In this document: positions 5,895 to 15,364 of the stretch, piece after piece | Position numbering within the stretch: the first letter of the stretch is position 1 | Layout: every line of letters starts with the position of its first letter | NCBI GenBank assembly: GCA_017520105.1 | Contig: JAFWRL010000228.1 | Location: 1-15,834 of the forward strand | Length of the DNA: 15,834 nt | Reading direction: 5' to 3' | DNA from: Fibrobacter sp. | GTDB taxonomy: Bacteria > Fibrobacterota > Fibrobacteria > Fibrobacterales > Fibrobacteraceae | The notes under the pieces: generated by a model | What the model was told of the DNA's origin: nothing | The model's input: only the letters and a program-made list of their open reading frames with translations | Databases searched by the model: none | Made by a program: the position numbers and the translations under genes

Positions 5895-5897
5895 ATT

Positions 5898-8411
5898 ATG
5901 GCAGATATTAACGGTATTTTTTCAGCTAAGGCAAAAGCAGCACTACAGGCGGCTCGTATCGCGGCCCGCAATTTAGGGAGCGACTGCGTTACAGTAGAAC
6001 ATTTGCTATTTGGTCTTGTACGCGAAGATTCAGGTGTGGCTTCGGAAACGCTCAAGGCGCTGAAAGTCAACCTGACGGAACTCAGTGAAACCATCCAGCG
6101 CGCGCTCAGTACAAGCGGCGGCCTCATGACGGTCGGTGGCGATGCCCGTGGCGGTCTTTTGACGTTTACGGCGCAATGCAAGGCCGTGCTTTACAATGCC
6201 GCTAAGATTGCCAAGGAAGAGGGGGTACAGTTCATTGGGCCGGAACATTTGATGCTTGCCATTTTGCAGCAGACGGATTCTCCGGCGGCAGCGACGCTTT
6301 CGACGTACAATGTGACGTTCGAAAATTACCAGGACATGTTGATGCAAATCAAGCGTCAAGCTGATGGTCAGCCGATGGACGATGCTCAATCGGATGAAGA
6401 TCCTCGTGAACGCTATACGCAAACTCGTCAAGCTTCTCCGTCGCGTTCCAAGACGCCGATTTTGGAACATTTCGGCCGCGATTTGACGGCGATGGCGCGT
6501 GCAGGCAAGCTTGACCCGATTATCGGTCGCGAAGCTGAAATTGAACGATTGATTCAAATTCTTTGCCGACGCAAAAAGAACAATCCGGCGCTCATTGGCG
6601 AACCGGGCGTGGGTAAGACCGCGATTATTGAAGGTCTTGCGCAAAAGATTGTACAGCGCAAGATTCCGGATTTGCTGGCGAACAAGCGTGTCGTTACTTT
6701 GGATGTTGCGGCCATGGTGGCTGGAACGAAGTATCGTGGACAATTCGAAGAGCGCGTAAAGGGCCTCATTACGGAACTTCAGCGCGTTGGCAATTCGGTG
6801 ATTCTCTTTATCGATGAACTCCATACGATTGTGGGGGCAGGCGGTTCCGAAGGTAGCCTCGATGCATCGAACATTTTCAAACCGGCGCTTGCCCGCGGCG
6901 AACTACAGTGCATTGGCGCCACGACTTTTGATGAATACCGTAAGTATATCGAGAAGGATGCTGCTCTTGAACGCCGCTTCCAGACGATTATTGTGAATCC
7001 TCCATCTGTCGAAGATTCTATACAAATTCTTGATGGGCTTCGTCCGAAGTATGAACAACATCACAACGTGCGCTACACGCCGGATGCTGTGCGTGCAGCC
7101 GTTGAATTGGGTGAACGTTATATCAGCGAACGCTTTTTGCCAGATAAGGCGATTGACGTTCTCGATGAAGCGGGTGCCCGTGTGCGTCTCAATTCCATCA
7201 AGATTCCGCAGGACTTGCAGAACATGGAAGATGAACTCGGCGATTGCATCCAGAAAAAAGAAGAAGCTGTTGCCAATCAGGATTATAGTTCTGCAGCCAA
7301 TTTCCGTGCTCGCGAAGAGGAATTGCAGAACAGCATTGCCGAACGCAAAAAGCAACTCCAGAATGAAGAATCGGAAACGCCGATTGTCGATGAAAACGTT
7401 ATCCGTGACGTTATCAGCAAGATGACGGGAATCCCGGTCAGCAGGCTCGGTGGTGAAGAAGCGCAAAAGCTTTTGCATTTGGGCGACGAAATTAAGCAGC
7501 GCGTGATTGGCCAGGATCAGGCTGTCGATGCGATAGTCAAGTCCATCCGTCGCAGTCGTGCGGGAATCCGCAACAACAGGCGCCCGATGGGAAGCTTCTT
7601 GTTCCTTGGCCCGACGGGTGTCGGCAAGACGGAACTTGCGAAAGTCCTTAGCAAGGAACTTTTTGGCAGTGAAGATTCACTTATTCGTATCGACATGAGC
7701 GAATACATGGAAAAGCACAGCGTGAGCCGCTTGATAGGCGCTCCTCCGGGATACGTGGGGTTTGAAGACGGTAGTGGACAGCTGAGCGAAAAGGTACGCA
7801 AGCATCCGTATTCAGTCGTGCTTTTGGATGAAATCGAAAAGGCCCATCCGGACATTTACAACTTGCTTTTGCAGATTCTGGACGATGGAATTTTGACGGA
7901 TAGCTATGGTCGCAAAATCAATTTCAAGAATACGATTATCATCATGACGAGTAATGCGGGGGCCCGCGAAGTCCGCCACAGCAGTGGTATGGGCTTTACC
8001 AAGATGGGCGAGACCGACGATTACGAACGCATGGAAAACGCCATTCGCGAAGAAGTCAAGCGCGTGTTCTCTCCGGAATTCTTGAACCGTATCGACGAGC
8101 AGATTGTGTTCCGCGCACTCTCCAAGCACGACCTCGTGTCTGTTGTGGATATCCAGATGGGATTCTTGCAGAAGAACCTTTCCGATCGCGGAATTCTTCT
8201 GGAAATGAACCAGGAAGCGAAGGAATTTATCGTAAATAACAATTACGATGCCTCGTTGGGGGCTCGCCCCATTCGCCGTTCTATCCAGAATCTGGTTGAG
8301 GACGAAATCGCTGAAGGGCTTTTGCTTGGGACGATGACGGATTTCTCCACGATTTATGTCGGCGTCGAAAACGGGAAACTCTCGTTCAAATGCGAAAAGA
8401 TTAAGTCGTAG
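5898..8411 (+). CDS. clpC: ATP-dependent Clp protease ATP-binding subunit ClpC
   Basis: AAA+ unfoldase that feeds proteins to the ClpP peptidase and disaggregates damaged proteins. The 837 residues follow the ClpC plan: double Clp-N repeat (about 1-150), AAA-1 with Walker A GEPGVGKT at 234-241 and Walker [16 protein letters not shown], a middle UVR-type coiled-coil segment near 445-480 ([15 protein letters not shown]), AAA-2 with Walker A GPTGVGKT at 571-578 and Walker [14 protein letters not shown], then the small D2 domain ([22 protein letters not shown]). MGF at 698-700 sits where ClpC carries its ClpP-docking tripeptide. The UVR segment and short middle domain separate it from ClpB. The ATG at 5898 matches family N-termini but lacks a Shine-Dalgarno sequence. 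No McsA/McsB or ClpP gene is in the window. Confidence 0.97.
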   Translation: MADINGIFSAKAKAALQAARIAARNLGSDCVTVEHLLFGLVREDSGVASETLKALKVNLTELSETIQRALSTSGGLMTVGGDARGGLLTFTAQCKAVLYNAAKIAKEEGVQFIGPEHLMLAILQQTDSPAAATLSTYNVTFENYQDMLMQIKRQADGQPMDDAQSDEDPRERYTQTRQASPSRSKTPILEHFGRDLTAMARAGKLDPIIGREAEIERLIQILCRRKKNNPALIGEPGVGKTAIIEGLAQKIVQRKIPDLLANKRVVTLDVAAMVAGTKYRGQFEERVKGLITELQRVGNSVILFIDELHTIVGAGGSEGSLDASNIFKPALARGELQCIGATTFDEYRKYIEKDAALERRFQTIIVNPPSVEDSIQILDGLRPKYEQHHNVRYTPDAVRAAVELGERYISERFLPDKAIDVLDEAGARVRLNSIKIPQDLQNMEDELGDCIQKKEEAVANQDYSSAANFRAREEELQNSIAERKKQLQNEESETPIVDENVIRDVISKMTGIPVSRLGGEEAQKLLHLGDEIKQRVIGQDQAVDAIVKSIRRSRAGIRNNRRPMGSFLFLGPTGVGKTELAKVLSKELFGSEDSLIRIDMSEYMEKHSVSRLIGAPPGYVGFEDGSGQLSEKVRKHPYSVVLLDEIEKAHPDIYNLLLQILDDGILTDSYGRKINFKNTIIIMTSNAGAREVRHSSGMGFTKMGETDDYERMENAIREEVKRVFSPEFLNRIDEQIVFRALSKHDLVSVVDIQMGFLQKNLSDRGILLEMNQEAKEFIVNNNYDASLGARPIRRSIQNLVEDEIAEGLLLGTMTDFSTIYVGVENGKLSFKCEKIKS

Positions 8412-8417
8412 TTTTTC

Positions 8418-8423
8418 TATATT
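8418..8423 (+). promoter_or_regulatory. adk: Probable -10 box of adk
   Basis: TATATT in TCTATATTTGCC lies directly after the clpC stop and about 38 nt before the adk start. It matches the TATATT(T)G boxes at the lipoprotein genes. The -35 is not evident, as it would fall inside the clpC 3' end. Confidence 0.45.
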
Positions 8424-8461
8424 TGCCTCGGAATTTTAACAATCAACCTATGAGGTTATAA

Positions 8462-9058
8462 ATGTCTCAGATTTCTGCAGTTCTTATCTTCGGTGCACCG
8501 GGTTCTGGCAAGGGCACTGTGGGCGCAAAGCTCGCCGCTACGACCGCTCTCAAGCACCTCTCCACGGGCGACATCTTCCGTGGTATCGCTCCGTCCAGCG
8601 AATCCGGCAAGCTCCTTGCTTCTTACTCCAGCAAGGGCCTCCTCGTCCCGGATGAAGCAACCGTTGAAATCTTCGGCCGCTTTGTCGAAGGCCTCGTGAA
8701 CACGAACAAGCTCAACCCGGAAAAGGATACCCTCCTCCTCGACGGTATTCCTCGCACGGTTGCACAGGTCGATCTCATCAAGCCGATCGTTGACGTGAAG
8801 CACATCTTCGTTCTCGACATCAAGGACGAAGAAACTATCGTCGCTCGTCTCCTCAACCGCGCCAAGATTGAAGGCCGTAAGGACGACGCTGACGTGAACG
8901 TCATCAAGAACCGCTTGAACGTCTATAAGGAATCCACCGCCAAGGTGCTCGAAAAGTACGATCCGAAGATCATCAGCCACATCGTTGGTGACAACACTCC
9001 GGACGAAGTCTTCCTCGACGTGCTCAAGGCATACGTCGATTTCACGAAGAACGCTTAA
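8462..9058 (+). CDS. adk: Adenylate kinase
   Basis: Catalyses ATP + AMP to 2 ADP in the cytoplasm. The 198-residue protein has the P-loop GAPGSGKGT at 11-19, the AMP-site segment LSTGDIFRG, the LVPDEATVEIFGRFV region, DGIPRTVAQ (the usual DGFPRT with Ile for Phe), and the C-terminal GRKDDADVNVIKNRLNVY. It is a short form: the LID is reduced to a few residues, with no zinc-binding Cys. Codons are strongly biased (ctc, aag, cgt, gaa), typical of high expression. GAGGT 5 nt before the ATG fixes the start; that site lies in a small palindrome (AACCT-ATG-AGGTT, 8445-8457). A UMP/CMP kinase-like role cannot be excluded from sequence alone but is less likely. Confidence 0.9.
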   Translation: MSQISAVLIFGAPGSGKGTVGAKLAATTALKHLSTGDIFRGIAPSSESGKLLASYSSKGLLVPDEATVEIFGRFVEGLVNTNKLNPEKDTLLLDGIPRTVAQVDLIKPIVDVKHIFVLDIKDEETIVARLLNRAKIEGRKDDADVNVIKNRLNVYKESTAKVLEKYDPKIISHIVGDNTPDEVFLDVLKAYVDFTKNA

Positions 9059-9080
9059 GTTCTTGATGTCGGCTGATTCG

Positions 9081-9115
9081 TCATTCTGAACCTCGAAGAG
9101 GTGAAGAATCCAGTC
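9081..9115. repeat. Dispersed intergenic repeat, second copy
   Basis: GTCATTCTGA...GAAGAATCCAGT repeats the ends of the element at 711-751, with a different middle (CCTCGAAGAGG, a small palindrome). Confidence 0.4.
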
Positions 9116-9140
9116 AAGTTGAAAACCTTTAGATAAAGTT

Positions 9141-9168
9141 CCGGCTCGTTCGAGTCGGGCTTTTTTTT
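9141..9168 (+). terminator. adk: Rho-independent terminator after adk
   Basis: CCGGCTC (9141-9147) pairs with GAGTCGG (9152-9158) around GTTC, with eight T at 9161-9168. Confidence 0.85.
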
Positions 9169-9180
9169 GCATCTTATATC

Positions 9181-9209
9181 TTGTTTTTAATTATCTTATT
9201 TTGTATATT
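9181..9209 (+). promoter_or_regulatory. Promoter of the Ser-rich lipoprotein gene
   Basis: TTGTTT (9181-9186), a 17-bp spacer and TATATT (9204-9209) make a good sigma-70-type promoter. The leader is about 25 nt and contains AGGAG. Confidence 0.7.
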
Positions 9210-9240
9210 GCGCCCAACATTTAATAAATAAGGAGTTGAA

Positions 9241-10428
9241 ATGAACTTAAAAAAGTGTGGTTTGGGCCTTACTCTTTCGACGGCTATGTGCTTCATGGCT
9301 TGCGGAGACGATTCTTCATCGAATCCGATCGTGGATGCTGTGAATCAGGTGTCTTCTTCCAGTGTTGGCGAGGCATCTCCGGAATCTAGCCCGTCTGGAA
9401 CAAGTTCTTCAAGTGTTTCAAACGTGAATTCTAGTTCGTCTGTAAGCGTTCCTGGTTCTTCTGCAACTGTTTCAAGCTCTTCCGTTGCAGAAACGGAACC
9501 TTGCACTTTTGCAGCTACAGACAATGCTTGGGAAATGTCATACAAGGCAAGCAATAGCAAGGGCAATGCCAACGTCAAGACTATCTACAAAATTGATGGC
9601 GAAAATCTTGTAATTCTCGATACAATCCGTTATACGGGAAATCAGGCTAGCATGATTTGCAGAATCGCTGATGGCGCTTCTGATTTTAGTTCCAGTGATG
9701 GTCAATTTGTTGGTGTGCAGTATTGCGACGGTAGCACGGTGATCATTGCCGGCACGGTTACTCAAAAAGGTTACTTTGCTGCGAACTCGCGTGAAGCGGT
9801 CCATGCTGCAGTGCAAAAGGCTTGTGGCGTCGCTGTAAACGGCGGAACTTATGACAAGATTCCTCTTGCCACAAAGACGACTTGCGATTTCAAGGCCGAA
9901 GACAATGTATGGTCTTATTCTTATCTTGACGAAGGCTGGCGCGGTCAGGACAGCGTTGTCGTGATTCAGTCGTTCCTTTTTGATAAAAAATTGCGCGTGA
10001 AGGCCGAACAGCATCCGTTGCAGCATGCGGAATGCATCGCCAAGAACTTCACGGATATTTCTGGAAACAATTACTGCTCTGCGGATGGCTTGATGGATGT
10101 TTCTTCTTCGGGCATTACGTCTGAAAAGGAATCTATGTACAATAGCGAACTCCGCATGTGCAAGGACAAGATTCCGGCAGGTTCTGCGGATACAGAATCC
10201 AGTTCTAGCGCTGTCGCTGATTCTGAATTCAGTTCTAGCTCTGTAACGGGTTCTGAAACTAGCTCAAGCTCTGCAACAGCAGCCACGGGTGACATGGTTT
10301 CGTGCGATATCCCGGGTGTTGTAGGTGAATGCCTTGAATTCCCGGCTGGTAGCGAAGAAGGTCTTGGTTTGGCTGCAATGTGCGAATCTGACCTTGAAGG
10401 AACTCTCGGCACAGGCTGCGCTAAGTAA
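9241..10428 (+). CDS. Ser-rich lipoprotein with a duplicated Cys-containing domain
   Basis: The 395-residue protein has a lipoprotein signal (MNLKKCGLGL...CFMAC) with the probable lipidated Cys at 21, followed by GDDSSSN. Acidic residues after the Cys and the SSSS linkers are common in Fibrobacter surface lipoproteins. Residues 25-85 are a Ser-rich linker. Two related domains follow, starting at Cys88 (CTFAATDNAWEMSY) and Cys215 (CDFKAEDNVWSYSY), each of about 90-110 residues with further Cys. A second Ser-rich linker leads to a short Cys-rich tail (VSCDIPGVVGECLEFPAG...CAK). I do not recognise a function; export and surface attachment are the only supported inferences. AGGAG sits 5 nt before the ATG. 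It is monocistronic, with its own promoter and terminator. Confidence 0.85.
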   Translation: MNLKKCGLGLTLSTAMCFMACGDDSSSNPIVDAVNQVSSSSVGEASPESSPSGTSSSSVSNVNSSSSVSVPGSSATVSSSSVAETEPCTFAATDNAWEMSYKASNSKGNANVKTIYKIDGENLVILDTIRYTGNQASMICRIADGASDFSSSDGQFVGVQYCDGSTVIIAGTVTQKGYFAANSREAVHAAVQKACGVAVNGGTYDKIPLATKTTCDFKAEDNVWSYSYLDEGWRGQDSVVVIQSFLFDKKLRVKAEQHPLQHAECIAKNFTDISGNNYCSADGLMDVSSSGITSEKESMYNSELRMCKDKIPAGSADTESSSSAVADSEFSSSSVTGSETSSSSATAATGDMVSCDIPGVVGECLEFPAGSEEGLGLAAMCESDLEGTLGTGCAK

Positions 10429-10454
10429 TTCAATTCCGCAGTTTTTCAAAACGA

Positions 10455-10488
10455 ACACCGTCGGCGAAATGTCGATGGTGTTTTTTTT
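10455..10488 (+). terminator. Rho-independent terminator after the Ser-rich lipoprotein
   Basis: ACACCGTCG (10455-10463) pairs with CGATGGTGT in a 9-bp stem with one G-T pair, followed by eight T ending at 10488. Confidence 0.9.
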
Positions 10489-10519
10489 GTGTCGTTTGCC
10501 TGCGTCTGCTCACGCTGTT

Positions 10520-10541
10520 ATGCCCGCCACCGAGCGGGCAT
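10520..10541. repeat. Perfect 8-bp hairpin, REP-like
   Basis: ATGCCCGC and GCGGGCAT flank a CACCGA loop. It looks like a REP-type intergenic hairpin. The T run (TTTTT) is displaced by about five bases, so a terminator role is doubtful. The rest of 10489-10657 is AT-rich with no gene that I can see. Confidence 0.5.
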
Positions 10542-10657
10542 CTCCATTTTTAGTATTTGAAAATGCTAGAGTGTGTCATATACGAAAAAACTTTAATTTT
10601 GATAATGAATTTTAATTAAAAATCAGTATTTTGTGTCATGATAGCCTGTAAATAGGG

Positions 10658-10663
10658 TATATT
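10658..10663 (+). promoter_or_regulatory. -10 box of the TIGR02147 gene, implying a leaderless mRNA
   Basis: TATATT followed by TG ends 7 nt before the ATG at 10671, so the transcript would start at or next to the start codon. No Shine-Dalgarno sequence is present. Confidence 0.45.
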
Positions 10664-10670
10664 TGATAAC

Positions 10671-11501
10671 ATGAAACCGATAACAGAATACAAAGATTAC
10701 CATCCCTTGATCAAGGATTTTTACGAAGATCAAAAACGGACTTCGTACTTTTCCTGGAGGGAATTCGCGAAACTTGCGGGGTTTTCTTCACCGACTTACT
10801 TGCGGCTTGTGAGCGAAGGCCAAAGCAACTTGAGCCGCGTATCGATGAACCGTATGATTTCGGCAATGGGGCTTGCTGGCTTTGAGGCAAACTACTTTAG
10901 AGCGCTTGTCAATTTTTGCAATGCCAAGGATGACGAAGCCAAAATGCCGTATTGGAAAGAAATGCGACAGATTGCGCTTGAGTACAAAGTACGCGTCGTC
11001 GATAAGGAGGCTGTCGAGTATTTCGATGGCTGGAAAAATCAGGTTGTTCGCGAACTGGCGCCGATGATGAGTGGAGCCACTCCAGGGCAGATGGCGAAAA
11101 CGTGTTGCAACGAAATCTCCGCTGCCGATGTCAGCGCTTCACTTGAATTCTTGACAAAAGCGGGATTCCTGAAAAAAGGCGCGGACGGCGCGTATCGCCA
11201 GACTGAAAAGAACGTGACCGCATCAAAGGAGGGCTTGGCTTATGCAGTACACGCGATGCAGCATAAAATGTTGCAACTTGCCGATGAATCTATCGAACGC
11301 TTTGATCCGCAAGACCGCAGTGTGTCGAGTGTGACTTTTACGGTCAACCGCGAATGCTACGAACGCATCGCTCAAGAAGTTGATGCGTTCAGGAAAAAAA
11401 TTGTGGCAATTGCCTCGGAAACAGAAAAAGCCAATCAAATCTATCATTTGAATATGCAACTGTTCCCGTTAACTTGGAAATTAAATAAAGAGGAGGTCTA
11501 G
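10671..11501 (+). CDS. TIGR02147-family (DUF4423) putative regulator
   Basis: A 276-residue member of the TIGR02147 family, which is expanded in Fibrobacter. The N-terminal part shows the family signature: ITEYKDYHPLIKDFYEDQK, FSWREFAKLAGFSSPTYLRL (helix-turn-helix-like) and GQSNLSRVSMNRMISAMGL. The remainder is helical, with a DUF4423-type region containing SASLEFLTKAGFLKK, a winged-helix-like segment. The role is likely transcriptional regulation, inferred from the HTH-like parts; no target is known. The ATG at 10671 fits the family start exactly and no other start is available, yet a -10 box lies 7 nt upstream. The gene's end contains GGAGG for the lipoprotein gene that starts 1 nt after its stop, so the two form an operon. 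Confidence 0.9.
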   Translation: MKPITEYKDYHPLIKDFYEDQKRTSYFSWREFAKLAGFSSPTYLRLVSEGQSNLSRVSMNRMISAMGLAGFEANYFRALVNFCNAKDDEAKMPYWKEMRQIALEYKVRVVDKEAVEYFDGWKNQVVRELAPMMSGATPGQMAKTCCNEISAADVSASLEFLTKAGFLKKGADGAYRQTEKNVTASKEGLAYAVHAMQHKMLQLADESIERFDPQDRSVSSVTFTVNRECYERIAQEVDAFRKKIVAIASETEKANQIYHLNMQLFPLTWKLNKEEV

Positions 11502-11502
11502 T

Positions 11503-12816
11503 ATGAAAAAACTTTATAGTTTGTTTGCTCTCGGAACACTTTTGTTTGCCGCATGCTCCGAAAATGCATCGCCAATTTCGGGCTCGACGAGCGTTCCGAA
11601 TATGGGAAATAATTTAACGCCTGAATCGCCTGTATTGTGCAGTGTGATTGGTGTAACGGATTCCCTGGAAGCCGTAGAAAAAGGGTGTATATGGTCGCCT
11701 GAAATGTGGAACCGTACATCGGGATACCGCGTGCGCACCGGTTACGATAACGGGACGAATACTTCGGGTATTTGGACTTGGCATGTAGAACAAGGATATT
11801 ATAACAATGTTCGATTTGAGTGGCCTGGAATAGCTACGGCAGAATATGATTCGATGGCACTTGCCGATGTTATAGACAAGTGTGGTGGTAGCTTGTGTGG
11901 AAAGATTGTGTATGAACCAATTGAAAATAAAATAGATTCTGCCGCTGCGTATATTGAGCCTCGTGGAAGTGCTTATGTCGAATTCTATTTTGCGGGAAAG
12001 GATTCTTTGGGTAATATAGGAGAAGCGAATGTCAGCTCCATGCAGGGAATTTGTATTGAATATTCGGGGAATATTTCTAGCTTGGAACTTTTACCCAATG
12101 ATTCGATTGCTAATTTGAATAAATTCTCTGGCTATAGTGTTAATGTGCCTTATTTCTGGAATCAACATGATGGTTCTTTGCCTGAAAGTAAAGAAGTGTG
12201 TTTCCCTTGGTATCAATTTGCATTGTACACATCTATAGCCGGTAATCAAGAAATGCCTAAACTTGTACATGTTTCGATTGATGACGTTGTCGCCCATTTA
12301 AAAGGAGTGCGCTTTAACTTCCTCTTTAGTGCGTCAAATACAGACTTTAATATTATAAGTATTGGCCGTTACCATTTGGCTGATATTCCAACGACGAATC
12401 TTCATCCCGTCGATGAAACGTGTGAACCGATTGCGGTGCTCGAAACCTTCTGTGATTGTGATTTCTCGGAAGAAAAAGCTAATTTATTTATTTCGCATGG
12501 GAACTATATGAATTTCGAGGATAAGAAATACGAAACGGAAAACGATTCTGTACTACTTTCTGATTCATCGAAAAAATGTATAAAAAGTACCCTTGATAGC
12601 TTGCGTCGATTATTTGTAATGGCAGCAGAAGGCGATGTGTCCCGTCCTTGTGATAATCCTCAACCTCATTGGCTTATATGCGCCGATGGAACTGAAAGTG
12701 AATCGATTGAATTTGCAGAAAAACAAGAGGAATTTAGTAAAGTTATAGAATCGCTTAGTGAGGGGATGATTCCTGCCGATTCACTATTCGCTCATTGCAT
12801 GTCTTTAAGTGATTAA
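11503..12816 (+). CDS. Lipoprotein of unknown function, partner of the TIGR02147 regulator
   Basis: The 437-residue protein starts with a clear lipoprotein signal, MKKLYSLFALGTLLFAAC, with a canonical lipobox and Cys18. The mature part has many Trp, Tyr and Cys residues (SGIWTWHVEQGYYNNVRFEWPG, VNVPYFWNQHDG, CFPWYQFAL), which suggests a beta-rich, possibly ligand-binding domain of about residues 45-315. A Cys-rich acidic tail follows (CEPIAVLETFCDCDFSEEK and beyond) with helical stretches. I do not recognise the family. GGAGG ending 6 nt before the ATG fixes the start, and the regulator's stop is 1 nt away. The shared transcript suggests that the regulator controls, or responds to, this lipoprotein or its surface function. 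The AT-rich codons in the second half differ from the housekeeping genes. Confidence 0.85.
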   Translation: MKKLYSLFALGTLLFAACSENASPISGSTSVPNMGNNLTPESPVLCSVIGVTDSLEAVEKGCIWSPEMWNRTSGYRVRTGYDNGTNTSGIWTWHVEQGYYNNVRFEWPGIATAEYDSMALADVIDKCGGSLCGKIVYEPIENKIDSAAAYIEPRGSAYVEFYFAGKDSLGNIGEANVSSMQGICIEYSGNISSLELLPNDSIANLNKFSGYSVNVPYFWNQHDGSLPESKEVCFPWYQFALYTSIAGNQEMPKLVHVSIDDVVAHLKGVRFNFLFSASNTDFNIISIGRYHLADIPTTNLHPVDETCEPIAVLETFCDCDFSEEKANLFISHGNYMNFEDKKYETENDSVLLSDSSKKCIKSTLDSLRRLFVMAAEGDVSRPCDNPQPHWLICADGTESESIEFAEKQEEFSKVIESLSEGMIPADSLFAHCMSLSD

Positions 12817-12837
12817 TTTGTAAAAGTAAGGGGGAAT

Positions 12838-12870
12838 AAAAAAGGCGACCGGAGAAATCTGGTCGCTTTT
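12838..12870. terminator. Bidirectional rho-independent terminator
   Basis: GCGACCGGA (12845-12853) pairs with TCTGGTCGC (12858-12866) around GAAA, with one G-T pair. It is preceded by an A run and followed by TTTT, so it can end the rightward lipoprotein operon and leftward leuB transcripts. Confidence 0.85.
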
Positions 12871-12886
12871 CCTTTAAAGAAGGGAG

Positions 12887-13001
12887 ATTCCCGGTCATCC
12901 CCGTCAAGCGAGGACAGGCGCCGGGAATGACGCAGGAGCCGAGAGTAGCGCGAAAGCTTGCTTTCGCATTACCGAGGCGAACAAGTCAAGCCCCGTAGGG
13001 G
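12887..13001. repeat. Cluster of intergenic inverted repeats downstream of leuB
   Basis: Three hairpins lie in a row: ATTCCCGG/CCGGGAAT (12887-12894 and 12921-12928), GCGAAAG-CTTG-CTTTCGC (12950-12967) and CCCC-GTA-GGGG (12991-13001). GGGAATGAC occurs twice (12924-12932 and 12999-13007). It appears to be a composite dispersed repeat; no ORF is supported. Confidence 0.55.
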
Positions 13002-13028
13002 AATGACAAATTGATTAGGCAAGTGCGG

Positions 13029-14141
<1,113 letters not shown>

Positions 14142-14184
14142 TTAGTAAAATTACGGGTGAGGAGCGCTTTTTTGCGAGTGTTGT

Positions 14185-15354
14185 ATGCTTTATAGAGTTC
14201 TGATTCTTTTGTTTTTAGTGATTTTGGCAGGTTGCGGCCAACAGACCGAGACGGCAGATACGAAAACGAAGCCTGTGCAAATGCCTGCAGAATCGACAGT
14301 TTCCTTGAAAACCTATAGGGTGCTTGATTCTGCACAATTCAATAATTATTTCGTTCTTCGAGACACGAGTAATGATAAATATTCACGTGTCCTTGATTTT
14401 TTTAAACCAGATTTTAGTTTGGACAGTTTGAATAAAAATTTATTGTACGATGTCTGTTTTTCGGACATTGATGGTTTTGCGCTAAAACACCCTTGTTCCC
14501 TGGATTCAGCCTTGCTTGTAAGCCTTGCCAAGAAGTTGAATTATAAGGATAGTGTTAAAGGAATTGATGTAAAACTGGAGTACGTATTCTATGTTCAAAA
14601 GGATTACGATCCCGATATAGAAATAAAGAAGGATTCCCTTCTGATTTTTAAAGGATTTCCCGATTATTCGCAAATTTATCTGAATGATGATAGTTCCTAT
14701 CAATCGCTTTGTACTTCTGCGGATGGAATAAAATGCGATGGCTTATTTGCCTTAATAAGTATATCAAAAAAACTTTTCCCAGATGATGTTTTTTCTGCGC
14801 TCAGTTATTGGCCGAAGGAACGCTTTAAAATTTATATTGACAAATTAAATTTTAAGGAACGTTTTGATTTAGATTCCCTATTCAGTGCAATTTACGATTA
14901 TAGCCCATTGTTTGATCGTGAAAATAAATTTAGAAAAATGCGGAAACTTGAACAAGTTCCCGTTATTCCTTTTGAAATGTGCTATGAAAATGGTTTTGCC
15001 ATTCCTTGTGATTTATCCTCGAAAGACAAACGTCGTGTAAGGCTTGCTGTAGAAAAACAAGGCGATACTTTGGTTGCAATGACTTATCAACGTAGCTGGA
15101 TGGTCGATGATTTTGCTTTAGGTGGAATGTCAGGTCGGCATAGTTGTAAATCAAGCGATGGGAAACATTGCGATGAATTGTTTGCCCTTGTTCGCCGAAA
15201 TGATGAGCGGATGGAAAGTTGGTTTGTGCTGTATCGTTTTAATCTAAAGGATTTCTCTTTTGTTGTCGAAGAGTTGAGTCATAGAGACATGCTTTTTTTC
15301 GATGGATTTGGACTCTACAAAAAAGATGGAACCCATATTGCGGATGTTCGTTGA
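14185..15354 (+). CDS. Lipoprotein with repeated Cys modules, function unknown
   Basis: The 389-residue protein begins with a textbook lipoprotein signal, MLYRVLILLFLVILAGC, with Cys17 following LAG. The body has two kinds of motif, each present twice and alternating. Module A is CFSDIDGFALKHPCSL (Cys91, Cys104) and CYENGFAIPCDL (Cys266, Cys275). Module B is CTSADGIKCDGLFAL (Cys176, Cys184) and CKSSDGKHCDELFAL (Cys321, Cys329), both with C-x7-C spacing. Paired Cys suggest disulfides outside the cytoplasm. I do not recognise the family. The gene diverges from leuB, has a poor ribosome site (only GAG about 6 nt before the ATG) and AT-rich codons unlike leuB. No upstream in-frame start is available. 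Confidence 0.82.
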   Translation: MLYRVLILLFLVILAGCGQQTETADTKTKPVQMPAESTVSLKTYRVLDSAQFNNYFVLRDTSNDKYSRVLDFFKPDFSLDSLNKNLLYDVCFSDIDGFALKHPCSLDSALLVSLAKKLNYKDSVKGIDVKLEYVFYVQKDYDPDIEIKKDSLLIFKGFPDYSQIYLNDDSSYQSLCTSADGIKCDGLFALISISKKLFPDDVFSALSYWPKERFKIYIDKLNFKERFDLDSLFSAIYDYSPLFDRENKFRKMRKLEQVPVIPFEMCYENGFAIPCDLSSKDKRRVRLAVEKQGDTLVAMTYQRSWMVDDFALGGMSGRHSCKSSDGKHCDELFALVRRNDERMESWFVLYRFNLKDFSFVVEELSHRDMLFFDGFGLYKKDGTHIADVR

Positions 15355-15364
15355 ATAAGGCGCG

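Noticed and set aside
10520..10541. Hairpin as a terminator
   Set aside because: The T run is separated from the stem, and a better terminator already lies at 10455-10488.
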